From Prevotellaceae bacterium UBA1716 (GTDB taxonomy: Bacteria; Bacteroidota; Bacteroidia; Bacteroidales; Bacteroidaceae): DNA of 8,740 bases. Made by a program: the position numbers and the translations under genes. Under the pieces are notes generated by a model. It had not been told where the DNA came from. It saw nothing but the letters and a program-made list of their open reading frames with translations, and did no database searches. The DNA lies in the NCBI GenBank assembly GCA_002317225.1, contig DCIW01000208.1, positions 1 to 8,740 of the forward strand, written 5' to 3'. The stretch's first letter is position 1. Every line of letters starts with the position of its first letter. This document shows, piece by piece, positions 6,455 to 8,740 of this stretch.

Positions 6455-6510
6455 AAAAAGTTGAAAGTTGAAAGTTAAAAGTTGAAATAGTTGAAAGTTG
6501 AAAGTTAATA
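6450..6510. repeat. GTTGAAA heptamer array between the two envelope genes
   Basis: Units of GTTGAAA lie at 6450-6456, 6460-6466, 6467-6473, 6481-6487, 6490-6496 and 6497-6503, with variants GTTAAAA (6474-6480) and GTTAATA (6504-6510). The pattern of two perfect units plus one TTA variant occurs twice, so there is a higher-order duplication. The first unit contains the TGA stop (6452-6454) of the PI-PLC fusion gene. The array fills most of the 72-base gap and ends 16 bases before the next ATG. Confidence 0.85.
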
Positions 6511-6526
6511 GAAGCATTTAATTCGG

Positions 6527-8497
6527 ATGAACAGAAGAATATACATATTGGTGGTGGCAGCACTGTTGTCAGCACAGGCATTTGCCCAGCAAGACAAGAC
6601 AGATATATCACAAGCGGTCGTGACTGTAGGTATAGATAAGAAAGTGATTGAGGTGGAGAAGTTGAATCTGCCTCCAGGCACTCCTATTAAGGACATACTC
6701 GCCCTTCTGCCCGAACTGGTGAACAGAAAGGGAGAATATATCGCTAACAACTATGATGTGCAGGTGAATGGTATTTCGGTCAACAATGCTCAAGATGCCG
6801 CACTCTCGCAAATTGAGATTGCTGATGTGAAATGTGTCGAGGTTTCTGAAAATTCGCTTAGCAGCATCATGAACTATGGTCAAGGTGGTTCGATCAATAT
6901 TGTGCTGAAAGGCGACAAGGAGGGAACTTCGGGCACTGTCATGGCCGATGCTTCGTACGAGCCAGACTATATGGGTGGTTTTCTGTTCAAGCACAAGAAT
7001 AAGAAATGGACTCTTAACGTCATTGGAAATTTGGAGGTTTATCAGCCAACCATATACAGAACTGATATTATAGTGGATGAACAAAAACAAACAATGGACG
7101 AGAAGGAACGCTTCTTCTCAGAATCCACTATTGTCGATGCTAAATATAAAGCAAGCGAACATGACGAATTCGGATTCAGCATTTCGCAGAATCTGCTCAG
7201 CGAAAATGATTTGACACGCACATATCAAAATTACTCCACCAACAATGAGTACAACAGGGCAAGAATGAAAAATATGTATCTGGATTTGTCGGCCAGATAC
7301 TCGCATCTCTTCCGCAATCAGTCAAAGTTGTCTGTTACAACGAAATATGCTTACACTCCCGACACGGCGAAAGACACTATAATAAATGCCGGTGATGAAG
7401 ACGGTATCTTCGCTATGGCTGCGGACGATAACGTCAAGGCACACAGTCTGATGGAACAGTTGGAATATGATATTCCTCTTATCAAAAGTACAGATTACAA
7501 GGCTCTGAACTTGCAGGTTGGTATGCAGTCCACCTTCAGATTTTCCAACAACGAAGTGAATCGCCATTTAATAGGTTTTGATGACGATTGGAATATCAAG
7601 ACAAACGAACGGAATTACTTCCTCCGACCATACGCTGTGCTCCAAGGTAGAGTGGGCAAGATGTCGTTCAAAGGTCAACTGGATTTCCAGCATTACCACT
7701 ATATGATTGGTGAAGACAATGTTGGCGAAATCAACACAGAGCAAAACGACTTCACAGGTATGGCAAATGCTTTGTGGAAGGTGAGAGGGAATGACGCTTT
7801 GCGATTCGGCTATTATCACTCTATCAATCGTCCGTCGGGAGTTCAACTCTTCCCTTATCTGATATTCAATCCATCATCAAGATCTATCACTTTTGGTAAT
7901 CCAGAACTCAAACCGGTGAAGAGCGACGTGGTAGGTATGGACTACATGCTGAACCTTTCGAACAAGGACAGAACTCTCACGTTCACGTTTGGAGTATATC
8001 AGAACCTTATTCATGATTTGATAATAGATGGAGAGCTTATAGTTGATGACGTTGCAGCAACTACATATGTGAACGATGGAAAATATAATGTGTCGCGTGC
8101 TAACTTGATGGCATTCTATAGCAAGGGTATCTTCTCATTCTCTATGACTTCAAACCTCTTTTATGCTCACGAACATATATCTACGCTCACAACAGACTTC
8201 GTACACTTCAATATATCTGCCACTCCATCACTCAACTTCAAGTCGGGCTGGATGACTTCGGCAAGTATTTATTACAATAGTCGTATCAAAACTAACTCAT
8301 TTGAATTGGGCGACTTCTGCTATGGTAGCGTAAGAGTGGGCAAGACTTGGGGACACTGGAATGTGCATCTCTTCGGACTAACAAACTTCATCGAGAAGGG
8401 TGTCGACACTGTATACGAGAACGGTGTTCCTACAGCCATAAAGAATTATGACTACATGAAATTCGAGGTAGGTGCAGGAGTAAGATACGATTTCTAA
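6527..8497 (+). CDS. TonB-receptor-like outer-membrane plug-barrel protein
   Basis: This 656-residue protein is a predicted outer-membrane barrel. A signal peptide (NRRIYILVVAALLSAQAFA) should be cut after Ala20. Residues about 30-128 resemble a TonB-dependent receptor plug: PPGTPIKDILALLPELV, then YDVQVNGISV, IEIADVKCVEVSENS and GQGGSINIVLK. The remainder consists of alternating amphipathic strands, and the chain ends GVRYDF with the terminal aromatic expected for barrel assembly. It resembles the shorter barrel families of Bacteroidetes (OMP_b-brl_3 type). The carboxypeptidase-regulatory-like domain that often precedes the plug in this phylum is absent, I see no convincing TonB box, and no SusD-like gene follows. 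It lies 72 bases after the PI-PLC fusion with no -7 box in the gap, so cotranscription is likely. The ligand is unknown; uptake of a product of the neighbouring enzyme is a guess. Confidence 0.85.
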   Translation: MNRRIYILVVAALLSAQAFAQQDKTDISQAVVTVGIDKKVIEVEKLNLPPGTPIKDILALLPELVNRKGEYIANNYDVQVNGISVNNAQDAALSQIEIADVKCVEVSENSLSSIMNYGQGGSINIVLKGDKEGTSGTVMADASYEPDYMGGFLFKHKNKKWTLNVIGNLEVYQPTIYRTDIIVDEQKQTMDEKERFFSESTIVDAKYKASEHDEFGFSISQNLLSENDLTRTYQNYSTNNEYNRARMKNMYLDLSARYSHLFRNQSKLSVTTKYAYTPDTAKDTIINAGDEDGIFAMAADDNVKAHSLMEQLEYDIPLIKSTDYKALNLQVGMQSTFRFSNNEVNRHLIGFDDDWNIKTNERNYFLRPYAVLQGRVGKMSFKGQLDFQHYHYMIGEDNVGEINTEQNDFTGMANALWKVRGNDALRFGYYHSINRPSGVQLFPYLIFNPSSRSITFGNPELKPVKSDVVGMDYMLNLSNKDRTLTFTFGVYQNLIHDLIIDGELIVDDVAATTYVNDGKYNVSRANLMAFYSKGIFSFSMTSNLFYAHEHISTLTTDFVHFNISATPSLNFKSGWMTSASIYYNSRIKTNSFELGDFCYGSVRVGKTWGHWNVHLFGLTNFIEKGVDTVYENGVPTAIKNYDYMKFEVGAGVRYDF

Positions 8498-8536
8498 ACA
8501 GTAACTATTCGAACTCACGTTATCTCCGTTATCCGT

Positions 8537-8740
8537 TTATTTATACCATTCATCAACCCACTTGATGGTTGGAGTGCCGTCGTGGGTGAAATCGATTGGG
8601 AGCCAGATGTGGAGTGATTGGGAGAGATGGCGAGGGTTCCAGATATCTGCCATGAAATAGTAGGTGCCGTTGTGCTGAAGGATATATGTGCCTTGAGCAC
8701 CGAAAGTCTTCTTTGGAGAGAAATTGCGGTACGAAGCATT
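8537..8740 (-). CDS. GH43-like glycoside hydrolase, C-terminal 67 residues
   Basis: This is the 3' end of a minus-strand gene that begins right of the window. The visible 67 residues contain GTYILQHNGTYYFMADIWNP, then SLHIWLPIDF and end IKWVDEWYK before TAA (8537-8539). The pattern of FMAD.WNP, WLPI.F and KW.DEW recalls the C-terminal part of GH43 enzymes of the exo-beta-1,3-galactanase type, which are secreted or periplasmic carbohydrate-degrading enzymes. The catalytic residues lie outside the window, so subfamily and substrate cannot be settled. The correct frame was chosen on protein likeness; another open frame on this strand gives a low-complexity Ser/Thr-rich product. It converges on the barrel gene with a 39-base gap that shows no clear terminator hairpin. 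Confidence 0.75.
   Translation of the reverse strand, partial: NASYRNFSPKKTFGAQGTYILQHNGTYYFMADIWNPRHLSQSLHIWLPIDFTHDGTPTIKWVDEWYK

Noticed and set aside
8498..8536. A terminator between the convergent barrel and GH43 genes.
   Set aside because: No GC-rich stem with a T-run is visible in the 39-base gap.
8515..8739. A minus-strand frame of 74 codons at the right edge.
   Set aside because: Its product is low-complexity and Ser/Thr-rich. The neighbouring minus-strand frame ending at 8537 gives a GH43-like C terminus with conserved Trp and Asp patterns.

Overview
The window looks like chromosomal DNA of a member of the Bacteroidales, most likely Prevotella or a close relative. The evidence is Bacteroidetes-type -7 boxes (TAnnTTTG) upstream of three genes, families typical of the phylum (GSCFA protein, DUF4421 barrel, plug-barrel outer-membrane protein, GH43 enzyme), and C-rich palindromic and heptamer repeats in the gaps. 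The genus is an inference; no rRNA or other marker gene is present.

Left part, minus strand: gpmI (503-2023) encodes a full-length cofactor-independent phosphoglycerate mutase with every metal ligand and the catalytic serine in place. Thirty-one bases downstream, on the same strand, is the N-terminal part of an HTH-WYL transcription regulator that runs off the left edge. The gap upstream of gpmI (2024-2249) is a divergent promoter region. It holds a three-stem C-rich repeat that should be transcribed in the gpmI leader, AATTAGG heptamer repeats, and one -7 box facing each way.

Middle, plus strand: a GSCFA-family hydrolase-like gene (2250-3191) carries an in-frame palindromic element of about 100 bp that adds about 33 residues to the protein. 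After a 143-base gap with its own -7 box comes a two-gene envelope unit. Its first gene (3335-6454) encodes a 1039-residue exported fusion of a DUF4421 outer-membrane barrel, a central region I do not recognise, and a C-terminal phosphatidylinositol-specific phospholipase C (PI-PLC) domain with an intact catalytic set. After 72 bases rich in GTTGAAA heptamers follows a 656-residue TonB-receptor-like plug-barrel protein (6527-8497).

Right edge: the C-terminal 67 residues of a GH43-like glycoside hydrolase, minus strand, converge on the barrel gene.

The strongest candidate for something new is the barrel-PI-PLC fusion with its downstream receptor-like barrel. Some Bacteroidetes make inositol lipids, and hosts display phosphatidylinositol and GPI anchors, so an enzyme anchored in the outer membrane that acts on such lipids is a plausible reading. 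The substrate and the side of the membrane on which it works cannot be read from the sequence.
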